Source: Lachnoclostridium sp. UBA1308
GTDB lineage: Bacteria; Bacillota; Clostridia; Lachnospirales; Lachnospiraceae
DNA: 64,000 nucleotides
NCBI GenBank assembly: GCA_002307215.1
Contig: DBTU01000041.1
Location: 1 to 64,000 of the forward strand
Direction of reading: 5' to 3'
This document shows positions 44,740-54,478 of this stretch, one piece after another. Position 1 is the stretch's first letter. Every line of letters starts with the position of its first letter. The translations under genes were made by a program, and so were the position numbers. The notes under the pieces are model-generated. The model searched no databases. It was not told the DNA's origin and saw nothing but the letters and a program-made list of their open reading frames with translations.

Positions 44740-45878
44740 AAGTTGCATTATTTGCAGATACTTATCTACCCCAGATTAATGGAGTTACGAATACACTGAC
44801 CAAACTAATACAGTATTACGAGACGGCCGGAATAGAATACAAAATATATGCACCAAAATATGATATGGAATTGCAGGATTCCAATATTGAACGCTTTCTT
44901 AGTATCAAATTTATCCTGTACCCTGAAAACAGGGTTGCATTTCCTAACACATTTCGAATTTCTGCATCACTCTCGGCTTTTCAGCCTGATATTATTCATA
45001 TCATGACAGAATTTAATATGGGGATAGCAGGATTAAACTATGGAAAAAAGCATGGAATTCCTACCATATCCAACTATACTACCAATTTTGGACAATATAC
45101 AGATTACTACAGAATGAATTTCCTTAAACAGCCGATATGGAATTATTTAAAATGGTTTCATACGCAAAATGATATTACACTCTGCCCTTCCAATGCTGCA
45201 CAAAAGCTCTTGTTTAACCATGGAATTAATAATACGAAAATATTTAGCAGAGGTATTGATTTTAAGAGCTTTCATCCAATGTATCGAAATGAGCGGTTAA
45301 GAAATGAGCTCGGGATAACCGATAAGGTTACCTTTCTCTATGTTGGCCGGGTATCCTATGAAAAGGATTTGGATGTCCTTAGTAGGAGCTATCATAGCAT
45401 CCGACAAAAATACAAGGGGCAGGTTGCTATGGTGATAACCGGAGATGGCCCTTACCTGGATAAATGTAAACAAATGTTTCCAAAGGATACCATTTTTACC
45501 GGGTTTAAAAAAGGGAAGGATCTTTCTGAAATCTATGCCTCGTGCGACATCTTTGTCTGTCCATCCTCTACGGAAACCTTCGGTAATGTTATTCTGGAAG
45601 CAATGGCCTCCGGAATTCCGGTAATAGGAGCGGATGCCGGTGGAGTAGGGGAAATTATTATGCAGGGGGAAACAGGCGTTAAGTTTTCAGAGAGAAATGT
45701 TGAAGAGCTTACAAAGTGCATGGATGAACTCATCAGAGATGTGGATTTAAGAACTTATCTTAAGGAAAACGCACTTGAATTCAGTTCAAAGAGGTCCTGG
45801 AATAAGGTGTTTGACGGATTGATTGATATCTATCAAGAAATATTAATAAAGAAGGGGTTGAGCTACATAGGAGCTTAA
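44736..45878 (+). CDS. GT4-family glycosyltransferase, diacylglycerol glycosyltransferase-like
   Basis: 380 residues, GT-B fold. The N-terminus ALFADTYLPQINGVTNTLTK is typical of the GT4 subgroup that includes alpha-monoglucosyldiacylglycerol synthase and phosphatidyl-inositol mannosyltransferases. The donor lobe has VTFLYVGRVSYEKDL, VITGDGPYLDKC and the EX7E motif in SSTETFGNVILEAMASGIPV. Overlaps the PLC-like gene by four bases and is followed after 11 bases by UDP-glucose dehydrogenase. Likely adds glucose or glucuronate to a membrane lipid. Confidence 0.88.
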   Translation: MKVALFADTYLPQINGVTNTLTKLIQYYETAGIEYKIYAPKYDMELQDSNIERFLSIKFILYPENRVAFPNTFRISASLSAFQPDIIHIMTEFNMGIAGLNYGKKHGIPTISNYTTNFGQYTDYYRMNFLKQPIWNYLKWFHTQNDITLCPSNAAQKLLFNHGINNTKIFSRGIDFKSFHPMYRNERLRNELGITDKVTFLYVGRVSYEKDLDVLSRSYHSIRQKYKGQVAMVITGDGPYLDKCKQMFPKDTIFTGFKKGKDLSEIYASCDIFVCPSSTETFGNVILEAMASGIPVIGADAGGVGEIIMQGETGVKFSERNVEELTKCMDELIRDVDLRTYLKENALEFSSKRSWNKVFDGLIDIYQEILIKKGLSYIGA

Positions 45879-45889
45879 GGTATATCAAT

Positions 45890-47218
45890 ATGCTGAAAAT
45901 TGCTATTGTTGGCAGTGGTTATGTTGGTCTTGTTACAGGAGTATGTCTTTCTGATTTTGGTTGGCAGGTTACATGCGTAGATCGGAATGAAGAAATCATT
46001 TGTAAATTAAATCAAGGAATACCGCCTATCTATGAACCCGGACTGGAGGATTTGTTAGCAAAGAATTTACTTAACAAAAGAGTCAGTTTTACTACTGATT
46101 TATATCAGGCAGTAAATGAATGTGATATTATATTTATAGCTGTCGGTACACCTCAAAATGAAGATGGAAGTGCTGAATTGGTGAATGTATTTGAGGTTGC
46201 GCATCAAATTGGGCGCTATATGAACAGTCATAAAATAATCGTGGATAAATCGACTGTCCCTGTTGGAACGGGACAGTTAGTCAAGAAGATAATCAAAGAA
46301 GAGCTGGTCGCCAGAAATTTGAGTTTGAGCTTTGAAGTTATATCAAATCCTGAATTTTTAAGACAGGGCTCAGCAATTCAGGATTTTACGCATGCAGATC
46401 GTGTTGTAATTGGCGCAGAATCAGAAGAAGCGATTGCAGTTATGAAGGAAGTCTATCAGGTTTTATTTTTAAATGAAACCCCATTTCTGATTGTAAATAT
46501 TGAAACTGCTGAAATGGTTAAGTATGCCTCAAATGCGTTCCTTGCGACAAAAATATCGTTTATTAATGAATTGACCGAGTTGTGTGAAAAGACTGGGGTA
46601 AACATACAGCAGGTTGGCATGGGTATGGGCATGGACGGCAGGATAAATCCGAAATTTCTCCATGCCGGGCCGGGATTTGGGGGCAGTTGTTTTCCGAAGG
46701 ACACCAAAGCACTAGTGCATATCGGTAACTTATATGGGTGTAATCTTGGAATTGTTAAGGCCACCATTGAAGCAAACGAAAAGCAGAAGAAGCGATTGGC
46801 TGAGATAGTACTTCGGGAGATGGGACATCTAAAAGGAAAAACCTTAGGTATTCTGGGATTGGCATTCAAAAATAATACCGATGATATGAGAGAGTCCCCT
46901 GCAGTTGGTATATTGGAAGAGCTGGCTGCTCAGGGTGCGCAGTTTCGCGTATATGATCCGAAGGCAATGCAAAATGCTGCTAAATTATTTGAAAACAGGA
47001 GCATTTCGGTCATCAAATACTGCATGGATGAATATGATGCTTCGCTTGAAGTAGATGCTTTGATTCTAATGACGGAATGGAATCAATTTCGAAGCTTAAA
47101 CCTCGATAAGATAAGAAAGGCTATGAAAGGAAAGTTCTTCTTTGATTTTAGAAATATTTATTCAAAGGAACCAATGGAGCGAAAAGGTTTTCAATATTAT
47201 TCAGTAGGTAGAGGCTAA
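45890..47218 (+). CDS. ugd: UDP-glucose 6-dehydrogenase
   Basis: 442 residues, normal for the family. It oxidises UDP-glucose twice to UDP-glucuronate. The NAD fold is IAIVGSGYVGLVTGVCLSDFG; the catalytic Cys lies in GPGFGGSCFPKDTKAL (about residue 260); ISNPEFLRQGSAI and LAFKNNTDDMRESP are typical. The ribosome site is weak (GGAGCTTAAGG). Being in one operon with the GT4 enzyme suggests that glucuronic acid is the sugar transferred. Confidence 0.94.
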   Translation: MLKIAIVGSGYVGLVTGVCLSDFGWQVTCVDRNEEIICKLNQGIPPIYEPGLEDLLAKNLLNKRVSFTTDLYQAVNECDIIFIAVGTPQNEDGSAELVNVFEVAHQIGRYMNSHKIIVDKSTVPVGTGQLVKKIIKEELVARNLSLSFEVISNPEFLRQGSAIQDFTHADRVVIGAESEEAIAVMKEVYQVLFLNETPFLIVNIETAEMVKYASNAFLATKISFINELTELCEKTGVNIQQVGMGMGMDGRINPKFLHAGPGFGGSCFPKDTKALVHIGNLYGCNLGIVKATIEANEKQKKRLAEIVLREMGHLKGKTLGILGLAFKNNTDDMRESPAVGILEELAAQGAQFRVYDPKAMQNAAKLFENRSISVIKYCMDEYDASLEVDALILMTEWNQFRSLNLDKIRKAMKGKFFFDFRNIYSKEPMERKGFQYYSVGRG

Positions 47219-47229
47219 AGGAGACACCG

Positions 47230-48477
47230 ATGATGAATTCACAAAACCCGCTATATCAAAGTAATAATATTATCTCTATCATAAAAGGCCGGATTCCGGG
47301 ACAGTTAATTATTCAGATTACCGATCAGTGCAATGCAACCTGTCCCCAGTGCAGTATGAGAAAAACAGAGCTTTTTAAGAGAAGTAAAATATCGGAGGCG
47401 GAAGTTCTTAAAATGATTGATGCTGCATCAAATAAAAACATTCAAGCGCTTTCTTTTACCGGTGGAGAGCCTTTTCTAGATACGCCCTCATTAATGCGAA
47501 TGCTTCAATATGCCTCGAGTACAAATATCCCATATATAAGAACGGGAACCAATGGCTTTATGTTTATGGATTCGGACAATGCTAATTTCAAGGACAAGAT
47601 ATCCAGGTTTGCAGAAGAGCTGTCAAAAACCAGACTTCGGAATTTTTGGATCAGTATTGATTCAGCTGAGGCAAAAACACACGAACAAATGCGTGGGCTG
47701 CAGGGTGTTATTCGGGGAATAGAAAAGGCATTACCTATTTTTCATTCCTATGGTATATACCCGGCTGCAAATCTGGGAATCAACCGAAATACCGGAGGAG
47801 CGGGCAAGATATCCATGAAGATGACGGATCGGGAGTTGTTTTATGAAGAGTTTAGAGAGGCCTTTGAGCAATTCTATCAATTCATAATTAACCTGGGTTT
47901 TACCATGGTCAATTCCTGCTATCCGATGAGTGTTGATCCGGAAAATAATCAAGATATGAATGCAGTATATGGAGCAACTTCGGTCAATCCGATAATCACC
48001 TTTACCAAGGAGGAAAAAGTGGAGCTCTTCCAGGCTCTGATGGACACAATACCGAATTATCGTTCAAAAATTCGAATTTTCACTCCATTAGTATCACTCT
48101 ACTCATTAATTAAGTATTATAAAGCGGAAGACTGCTCGCTTCCTTGCAGGGGAGGTACTGATTTCTTCTTTGTTGATGCTAATGATGGAAATACATATCC
48201 CTGTGGTTACCGAGGAAATGAAAATATCGGTAAATTCTATAACCTAAAAATAAAAAGTATAAAGGAAAAGCCATATTGTAAGGCTTGTGACTGGGAGTGT
48301 TTCAGGGATCCCTCCGAGTTGATTGGACATTTCATAAACTCGGTTCAGCATCCCTTAAGGTACTTAACTGACAGTAATAAAGATACACAATACCGCGCAC
48401 TATGGAAGAGCGATATTAAGTATTATTTAAAATGTGATTTTTTTGATGGAAGAAAAGCAACACGAATCATGACATGA
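47230..48477 (+). CDS. Radical SAM protein with C-terminal cysteine cluster
   Basis: 415 residues. The SAM-cluster motif is CNATCPQC in IIQITDQCNATCPQCSMR (about residue 40), then GGEP in SFTGGEPFLD and a TIM-barrel. The C-terminal quarter has a SPASM/twitch-like set of Cys: DCSLPCRGGTDF, YPCGYRGNEN, CKACDWECF. Substrate unknown. AAAGGAG precedes ATG. As last gene of the glycosyltransferase operon it may modify a lipid, sugar or head group. Not HydE, HydG, MoaA or a peptide-cyclase with a visible precursor. Confidence 0.82.
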   Translation: MMNSQNPLYQSNNIISIIKGRIPGQLIIQITDQCNATCPQCSMRKTELFKRSKISEAEVLKMIDAASNKNIQALSFTGGEPFLDTPSLMRMLQYASSTNIPYIRTGTNGFMFMDSDNANFKDKISRFAEELSKTRLRNFWISIDSAEAKTHEQMRGLQGVIRGIEKALPIFHSYGIYPAANLGINRNTGGAGKISMKMTDRELFYEEFREAFEQFYQFIINLGFTMVNSCYPMSVDPENNQDMNAVYGATSVNPIITFTKEEKVELFQALMDTIPNYRSKIRIFTPLVSLYSLIKYYKAEDCSLPCRGGTDFFFVDANDGNTYPCGYRGNENIGKFYNLKIKSIKEKPYCKACDWECFRDPSELIGHFINSVQHPLRYLTDSNKDTQYRALWKSDIKYYLKCDFFDGRKATRIMT

Positions 48478-48556
48478 TTTTAGCGGTACAATACCAGTCT
48501 ATAATACCGTATTCTGTCGCATAATCCGGCAAAAATTCTAATGAACGATTGTAAAT

Positions 48557-48642
48557 ATAAGATTTGTTTACAGCCCATTTCAACTCTGGTATATTATAAC
48601 ATATGTTTAACAAAGCATTGTGAATTAATAAACAATTCACAC
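48557..48642 (+). promoter_or_regulatory. Promoter segment A, duplicated at 51139, with a following hairpin
   Basis: TTTACA (48567-48572), 17 bases, TATATT (48590-48595). The 48 bases from 48557 match 51139-51186 with one difference. A hairpin TGTGAATT/AATTCACA follows at about 48620-48641. The gpsA-like gene starts 118 bases after the -10. A 76-codon minus-strand frame across this region is not credible. Confidence 0.7.
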
Positions 48643-48712
48643 CCTGATTTGAGAGCTGTCCAAGGCCGGCAAATAAGCCAATCGGGGAAATATACATAGA
48701 GGAGATTAAACC

Positions 48713-49669
48713 ATGAAAATAACCGTAATCGGATGTGGACGCTGGGGGTCGTTTATTGCCTGGTATTTAGATAGTATCAATCATGAGGTAACCTTATATG
48801 GTCGCGATAATTCAAGTCATATGCAGAGATTCTTACGGGAGAGAAAAAATGATTTATTGTCATTACCGGAAACGATAAGATTATCGACGGATATCAACTG
48901 TATAACAAAGACGGAAACTGTGGTTATCTCTATTAATGCTCAGGGGCTACAAAGACTAATGAATGAAATCAAGACTTTGGATATAACAAATAAAATATTT
49001 GTTCTTTGCATGAAAGGGATTGAAATTACAACAGGACGTAGATTATCACAAATCGCAAACGATAATCTGGATTTCTCAAATGATGTGGCTGTGTGGTTGG
49101 GGCCGGGACATGTTCAGGAATTTCAGGATGGGATACCTAATTGCATGGTCATTGACAGTAATAAGGAAGAAGTAAAGAAATTACTGGTGGAGCAATTCTC
49201 AAGTGAGTTAATTCGTTTTTATTATGGGCAGGATCTAGTGGGAAATGAAATCGGTGGTGCTGCAAAGAACGTGATTGGTATTGCTGCAGGTATGCTGGAC
49301 GGACTTAAGCTGTCAACCCTAAAGGGAGCACTTATGTCCAGAGGTACGAGAGAGGTATCGAGACTGATTAGAGCAATGGGAGGAAATGAATTATCAGCCT
49401 ATGGACTATGTCATCTGGGTGATTATGAAGCGACTGTATTTTCGAAGTTCAGTCATAACAGACAGTTTGGTGAAGCGTTTGTTTTAGGAGAAAGTTATTC
49501 TGAACTGGCGGAAGGCTATCATACCGTCAAAGCAATGTTAAACCTTGGGAAAAACTATGGTGTTGACATGCCGATCTGTAATGCGGTTTATGAAATTCTC
49601 TATAAGAATAAATGTGCGGAGGATGTACTTAAGAATCTGTTCACGAGAAGCATAAAAAATGAATTTTAA
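48713..49669 (+). CDS. Glycerol-3-phosphate dehydrogenase (GpsA-like)
   Basis: 318 residues, near GpsA length (about 330). It would reduce dihydroxyacetone phosphate to sn-glycerol 3-phosphate for lipid synthesis. The Rossmann start is ITVIGCGRWGSFIAWYL, with FVLCMKGIEI and the catalytic region GNEIGGAAKNVIGIAAGML (Lys in AAKN), then HLGDYEATVFS in place of the more usual GLGDL.LTC. Sequence is diverged from housekeeping GpsA, so this is probably a second copy dedicated to the neighbouring lipid pathway. GAGGAG precedes ATG. Confidence 0.82.
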   Translation: MKITVIGCGRWGSFIAWYLDSINHEVTLYGRDNSSHMQRFLRERKNDLLSLPETIRLSTDINCITKTETVVISINAQGLQRLMNEIKTLDITNKIFVLCMKGIEITTGRRLSQIANDNLDFSNDVAVWLGPGHVQEFQDGIPNCMVIDSNKEEVKKLLVEQFSSELIRFYYGQDLVGNEIGGAAKNVIGIAAGMLDGLKLSTLKGALMSRGTREVSRLIRAMGGNELSAYGLCHLGDYEATVFSKFSHNRQFGEAFVLGESYSELAEGYHTVKAMLNLGKNYGVDMPICNAVYEILYKNKCAEDVLKNLFTRSIKNEF

Positions 49670-49721
49670 AGCATCAGGTGAAGTGCAGGAATAAAACTCA
49701 ACTAGGATTATATGACACTTA

Positions 49722-50519
49722 TTATAAAAGAGTTTTTCTCATATGTATTGTCGTGTATTCCCCTTTATATTCGTAGCCAAGTTTTAAGGCCATATTCAGA
49801 GAACTTAGATTAGCGGCATCCCAACATGGGCGAAGCCCTCTTTCGGTACATTCCTTTATTAGTGCAGCAGCACAGGCGAGCGCTAAGCCTCGTCTGGTAT
49901 ACTTGCTATCTGTGGCAACCTGAATTTCGATACCGCCGTCATAAACGGTCATGGTTGAAGCACCGGATACCATTTTCCCGTGATCCAAAACCGCATATCC
50001 GAAGCCTCCGGACAGATAATCTTCGGCGGACGGAAAGGTCTCGCAGAATTCCTTCGACCAGTCCTCATTGATGGCCTGCTGATATATATCTTCATTAAAA
50101 CGTGTAAGAGTGAATTCTTTTGCTACAGCATTGATGAAACCATCAAGGACTTCGTGGTCAAAGTCATAATCCTTCTGTGCGATACCATAACGGGGAACGA
50201 CAACCGGGTTATTTTGAGCGACGGATAATAACGCCTTCCTCCATTCGGGTTTGTCCTCACTGTAGATACCTACCGTACTTTCACTTTGATTAGCCTGAAA
50301 AAGGTTTTTGATTAGATACTCTGCTTGCGCAGTAGTTGGATCGCCACCAAAAAAGCTGTATTCGCCACTCACGATTAGTGCGGCGTTTGGGCTATCAATG
50401 TTTTCGACATATGCGTTTCCCATATAACCTTGTAGGCAGGCTTTCACCATGGAATCTTCTATTCCTGTAAATAAAGCAGCAATCAGGTTCATCTGTTCTT
50501 TCTTTATTTCTATCATCAT
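49722..50519 (-). CDS. GNAT-family acetyltransferase
   Basis: About 265 residues, belonging to the larger GNAT_acetyltran type: an N-terminal region of about 120 residues and a C-terminal GNAT fold with GYAVLDHGKMVSGAS, IEIQVATDSKYTRRGLALACAAALI (acetyl-CoA loop) and AANLSSLNMALKLGYEYKGEYTT. Substrate unknown. ATG 50519 has GGGAGG upstream. It lies downstream of the YdeI-like gene (about 35 bases) and may share its transcript. Confidence 0.82.
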   Translation of the reverse strand: MMIEIKKEQMNLIAALFTGIEDSMVKACLQGYMGNAYVENIDSPNAALIVSGEYSFFGGDPTTAQAEYLIKNLFQANQSESTVGIYSEDKPEWRKALLSVAQNNPVVVPRYGIAQKDYDFDHEVLDGFINAVAKEFTLTRFNEDIYQQAINEDWSKEFCETFPSAEDYLSGGFGYAVLDHGKMVSGASTMTVYDGGIEIQVATDSKYTRRGLALACAAALIKECTERGLRPCWDAANLSSLNMALKLGYEYKGEYTTIHMRKTLL

Positions 50520-50554
50520 AATACCTCCCATGTGCTGCCTTTGGCGACTCTTGC

Positions 50555-51115
50555 CTACATTGGTTTAAGATTTTGATTCAGACGATCTAGAATTTTTTTT
50601 AACCTGTTTTCACGGGTTGCATCTGATTTGGCATCAAAATAATGCAGGGCATAAGTCCGTTTTACAGAGGGAGACATAGCAATATAATTGGAACATGCGG
50701 GTTCAGTACCCTTTATAAGGCATATAAATTCTTCTATATTAGTGTCATTGACCGAAACACGTTCTTTTGCCTTGAAGTATTTATTTCGAATCGCTTCCTC
50801 GATTTTAATTCTTCCATAGTCTGTCATCTTGCCGGAAGCTTCAAGCATTTCAGCGGTTTTTATGTTTTTGTTAGACCATTCTGAATTTTTTACCCGCTGG
50901 GCGAAGTATTTAAGGTATGTCTTATCATCAATACGCTTTATCTGCCCATCAATCCAGCCATAGCACAAAGCTTCTTCCAGCGCATCATTGGCACTCATGG
51001 TTGTAGGTCCGTCCGCTTTTCCAAACAGTATCCAGATACCTTCTGAGGACTGACAGTTTTCCTCCAGCCATATTCTAAAATCAGAGCGTTCTTCAAATTG
51101 AAATTGATTTGACAT
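50555..51115 (-). CDS. YdeI/OmpD-associated family protein
   Basis: 186 residues of the YdeI family (bacteriocin-protection type): SDFRIWLEENCQSSEGIWILF, the conserved EALCYGWIDGQIKRIDDKTYLKYFAQR block, SNKNIKTAEMLEASGKMTDYG, and a C-terminal KRTYALHYFDAKSDATRENRL (OmpD-associated domain). Biochemical function unclear; some members protect against stress or cationic peptides. TGGAGG precedes ATG. Confidence 0.85.
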   Translation of the reverse strand: MSNQFQFEERSDFRIWLEENCQSSEGIWILFGKADGPTTMSANDALEEALCYGWIDGQIKRIDDKTYLKYFAQRVKNSEWSNKNIKTAEMLEASGKMTDYGRIKIEEAIRNKYFKAKERVSVNDTNIEEFICLIKGTEPACSNYIAMSPSVKRTYALHYFDAKSDATRENRLKKILDRLNQNLKPM

Positions 51116-51138
51116 AGCTTAACTACCTCCATTTACAG

Positions 51139-51205
51139 ATAAGATTTGTTTACAGCCCATTTTAACTCTGGTATATTATAACATATATTTAGTAAAGTAG
51201 TGAAC
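51139..51205 (+). promoter_or_regulatory. Promoter segment B, duplicate of 48557
   Basis: TTTACA (51149-51154), 17 bases, TATATT (51172-51177), in a segment nearly identical to the promoter before the gpsA-like gene. It drives the SMR transporter gene that starts 51 bases downstream. Confidence 0.72.
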
Positions 51206-51227
51206 ACATTCAGTGGGAGGATTTATT

Positions 51228-51548
51228 ATGAGTTGGTTATACTTAATATTTGCGATTGGATTTGAAGTGACCGGAACAGCGTTGCTTAAGGTGGCGCATG
51301 GACTGTCAAACCTAAAATATACAATAGCTATGTTGGCAGCTTATGTTGCCAGCTTGTTGTTCTTATCAATGGCACTTAAGAAAATTGAAATTGGAGTTGC
51401 TTATGCTGTATGGTCTGGACTGGGAATCACTGCGATCGAAGTGATTGGAGTTTTGTTCTTTAAGGAATCCATGACAATTCCTAAGATTTTCTTTATCACA
51501 CTTATTTTAATTGGTACGATTGGCTTGAATGTATACCGTACATCCTAA
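51228..51548 (+). CDS. Small multidrug resistance (SMR/EmrE-SugE-type) transporter
   Basis: 106 residues, four membrane helices, acting as a dimer. The conserved proton/substrate Glu is in LIFAIGFEVTGTALLK (about residue 13); AYAVWSGLGITAIEVIG and FFKESMTIPKIFFI are SMR signatures. Members export quaternary ammonium compounds (Qac) or guanidinium (Gdx); the two cannot be told apart securely here. ATG 51228 has GGGAGG before it. No guanidine riboswitch is recognisable upstream. Confidence 0.9.
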   Translation: MSWLYLIFAIGFEVTGTALLKVAHGLSNLKYTIAMLAAYVASLLFLSMALKKIEIGVAYAVWSGLGITAIEVIGVLFFKESMTIPKIFFITLILIGTIGLNVYRTS

Positions 51549-51718
51549 AATATACCAGTACATTTTTGTTTTGTCCTGTCTGACATATCAATATATTGCT
51601 AGTGCTCTGGGAATCTTTCGGCCATCACCAAGAATGCCCTAGTGGTTATAAAGCATGTGCTACTTCTCCTATGGTATAGTTTTTTTGTACCAAACTAAAT
51701 TTATAGGAGGAGTTAATT

Positions 51719-52909
51719 ATGAAAAAAAGATTATTAGGAATTTTATTGACTGTTATGATGGTAATATCACTGATTGGATGTAGTTCTGACAAAGATACTC
51801 CCACATCAACGGATACAGATGCCACTGCAACAAAGGCAGCAGCAACGACTGCACCGGTTGCCACAGATGCAAAGGACATTACAGTAGGCGTTTCCATGCC
51901 GACCAAATCTCTGGAACGTTGGAACAGAGACGGTGCCTACTTAAAGGCTCAGTTTGAAGCTTTGGGATATAAAGTAGAGCTTACATATTCGGATGACGAC
52001 AGTGATCAGCAGGTGAATGATCTTCAGAACCTAATTGCTGAAGGAGTTAACCTATTAGTAGTAGCTGCAATTAATGGTGAAGCTTTATCCACCGTATTAA
52101 CGGATGCAAAGGATCAGAATATTCCGGTTATTTCCTATGATCGTCTGATTATGAACACAGATGCAATCTCCTATTATGTATCCTTTGATAACTACACAGT
52201 AGGTAAATTACAGGGTCAGTATATCATTGATACCTTAGACCTTGCGAATGCAGGCGACAAGAAATACAACATGGAATGTACCGCAGGTGATCCTGCTGAT
52301 AATAATGCAGGCTTCTTCTTTAATGGCGCTATGGATACCTTAAAGACCTATATTGACAATGGAACCATCGTTATTCCTTCCGGACAGAAGGAATTTGAGA
52401 AAGTTGCAACTGATAAATGGAAAACAGAAAATGCACTGAATCGTATGCAGAACGTTTTAGCTTCTTACTATGCAGATGGAACTCAGCTTGATATTGCTCT
52501 ATGTTCCAATGATTCAACAGCACTTGGTGTAGCTCAGGCAATTGAATCAGATTATGCCGGAACCAATCAACCGCTTGTTACCGGACAGGACGGCGATGTT
52601 GCTAACTTAAAGAACCTTTTAGACGGCAAACAGTCCATGACTGTTTATAAGGCAGTAGCAAATGAAGCAGTTGTAACTGTAGCTCTTGCAAAGGAAATTC
52701 TGGCTGGTAATAAACCGGATGCCTCCCTGCTTGATAAATTTACTTGTACAGCAGCTTATGATACTTCTTCCTATGATAATGGCACCGGTGTTATTCCTTC
52801 CTATTTGTTAGTACCGGATGTTGTAACAAAGGATAATTACAAAGAAATCCTAGTTGACACAGGCTACTATACAGTAGGTGATGACGGATATCTTCAGGCA
52901 GCACAATAA
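51719..52909 (+). CDS. Periplasmic sugar-binding lipoprotein (XylF/ChvE-like)
   Basis: 396 residues. Lipobox ISLIGCSSDK and a Thr/Ala-rich linker precede a type I periplasmic binding protein: ITVGVSMPTKSLERWNRDG, LVVAAINGEALSTVL, VISYDRLIMNTD, VTGQDGDVANLKNLLDGKQSMTVYKAV. It fits the monosaccharide ABC subgroup (xylose, arabinose or glucose-galactose type). GGAGGAG precedes ATG. No ATPase or permease gene follows; instead a hairpin and a sensor kinase come next, so it may serve as the kinase's sensory partner or rely on a distant transporter. Confidence 0.88.
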   Translation: MKKRLLGILLTVMMVISLIGCSSDKDTPTSTDTDATATKAAATTAPVATDAKDITVGVSMPTKSLERWNRDGAYLKAQFEALGYKVELTYSDDDSDQQVNDLQNLIAEGVNLLVVAAINGEALSTVLTDAKDQNIPVISYDRLIMNTDAISYYVSFDNYTVGKLQGQYIIDTLDLANAGDKKYNMECTAGDPADNNAGFFFNGAMDTLKTYIDNGTIVIPSGQKEFEKVATDKWKTENALNRMQNVLASYYADGTQLDIALCSNDSTALGVAQAIESDYAGTNQPLVTGQDGDVANLKNLLDGKQSMTVYKAVANEAVVTVALAKEILAGNKPDASLLDKFTCTAAYDTSSYDNGTGVIPSYLLVPDVVTKDNYKEILVDTGYYTVGDDGYLQAAQ

Positions 52910-52949
52910 TCAGTTAGCAATATAACGTATTCGCTGCTATAAAAAACTA

Positions 52950-52986
52950 TTTAATATGGGCGGGAAGTATTCTCGCCCATATTAAA
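52950..52986 (+). terminator. Hairpin after the sugar-binding protein gene
   Basis: TTTAATATGGGCG and CGCCCATATTAAA form a perfect 13-bp stem around an 11-base loop; few T follow, so it may stabilise the mRNA end or only partly terminate. Confidence 0.72.
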
Positions 52987-53020
52987 TGTATATGAGATTA
53001 TATGTTTTAGAGGAGGGTAA

Positions 53021-54478
53021 TTCCTCCCGGCAAGATACATAAATAATATAACCTATATTAACCATTCGCTGCGGAAGGTTGATACGGTATATTCCTCCAA
53101 TATTGTATCCAATGAGCTATCAGAGAAGTTGAAGGAGGTTCAATCTTATGTCCATGAATATCTGAATACAAAAAGTTCATCCACTTTGGTAAACTATTAT
53201 AAAAGTGAACAGGAATACAGGAGCTTGATTGATAATCTAAATGCTGATATTACAGATGATGGGCTATTGATGTTAGAGAAGAATATAAAGAGTATGTCAG
53301 AGACATATCTGACGCTGACGGATGAGACGGTAAAGGAAAAGCGCGGTCGAAACGTAATTAAATATAAAACATCCTATGAAGATACGAAATTAGTGAATCA
53401 CTATATTAACGCCTATATCAGCAACCTGAGTACGGAGCAGCTAAAACAAAATTCAGCAAATTACCAGTTATTGATTGTATCGCTGCGTTATACGGAAGCA
53501 TTTAGTCTGATCATAATGGTCAGCATCGTCTTAATTAGTTTGTTTCTGCTGATGGTAATACTTCGAAACATGATAGGACCTCTCGTTCAATTGGCACATA
53601 ATGCGAATGAGGTTGCCAACGGTAATTTTAATACCGGATTCATCACACCGAAATCCAGGGATGAGGTGGGAATACTGGCGAGCACCTTTAATACCATGTT
53701 AAAAAATATCAAAAGCTATATTGAACGTATTAAAGAAGATATGGATAATGAGCAGAAATTGAAAGAACAGCAGCTTATGATGGAAAATCATTTAAAGGAT
53801 GCCCAGCTGAAATTTTTGCAGGCTCAAATCAACCCGCACTTTTTGTTCAATTCCCTGAACGCAGGAGTTCAATTGGCAATGATGGAGGAAGCGGATCAGA
53901 CCGGTTTATTTTTGGAGAAGATGGCAGATCTTTTCCGTTACAATGTAAAAAAGATGGAACAGGATACGACGCTTCAGGAAGAGCTTGAGACAGTTGATAA
54001 TTATATCTATATATTAAACGTCAGATTAACCGGGGATATTCTTTTTCAAAAGGAAATTACCGGCGATGTCAGTGAGGTTCTGGTTACAAGCATGATCCTC
54101 CAACCAATTGTGGAGAATGCTGTAAAGCATGGAATACGAGGTCTTGAACGGACAGGGGAGATTCTGCTGAAGGTAGAGGACCATGAAGACGATCTGTATA
54201 TTACCATCAAGGATAATGGAGTGGGAATTGCAGAGGATGAAATCACCGCAATATTATCCGGACATAGAAGTCCGTCGGAATCGGACGATGACTCAACCGG
54301 AATCGGCTTAGGGAATGTTATTAGCAGACTGCTGCTTTATTATGGCAGGGAGGGGCTTTTATCCATAAAAAGTGATGGAGCGGATATGGGAGCGGAAATA
54401 AGCATTACCATACCTAAGAAGGGGCACAATGACAGAAGGAGGTTACTAAATGTACCGGATTCTGATAGCGGACGATGA
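53021..54478 (+). pseudogene. LytS/YesM-type sensor kinase missing its N-terminus
   Basis: The frame is open from 53021 but offers no start codon before TTG 53129. The protein-like sequence upstream of that TTG (NITYINHSLRKVDTVYSSN) shows that the true N-terminus, with the first membrane helix, is lost. What remains has one helix (about 120-145 of the TTG frame), a HAMP region, the His_kinase motif INPHFLFNSLNA and ATPase boxes (VENAVKHGI, DNGVGI, GIGLGNV). Intact relatives are about 580 residues. A hairpin-like GGAGG...CCTCC lies just before. Probably non-functional as a membrane sensor. Confidence 0.72.

Noticed and set aside
48467..48697. Minus-strand 76-codon open frame between the radical SAM and gpsA-like genes
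   Set aside because: It covers the duplicated promoter segment and lacks a ribosome site; the likeness to 51139 is at the DNA level in a non-coding place.
51119..51230. Guanidine riboswitch before the SMR gene
   Set aside because: The space between promoter and start is only about 50 bases and has no ykkC or mini-ykkC core sequence.
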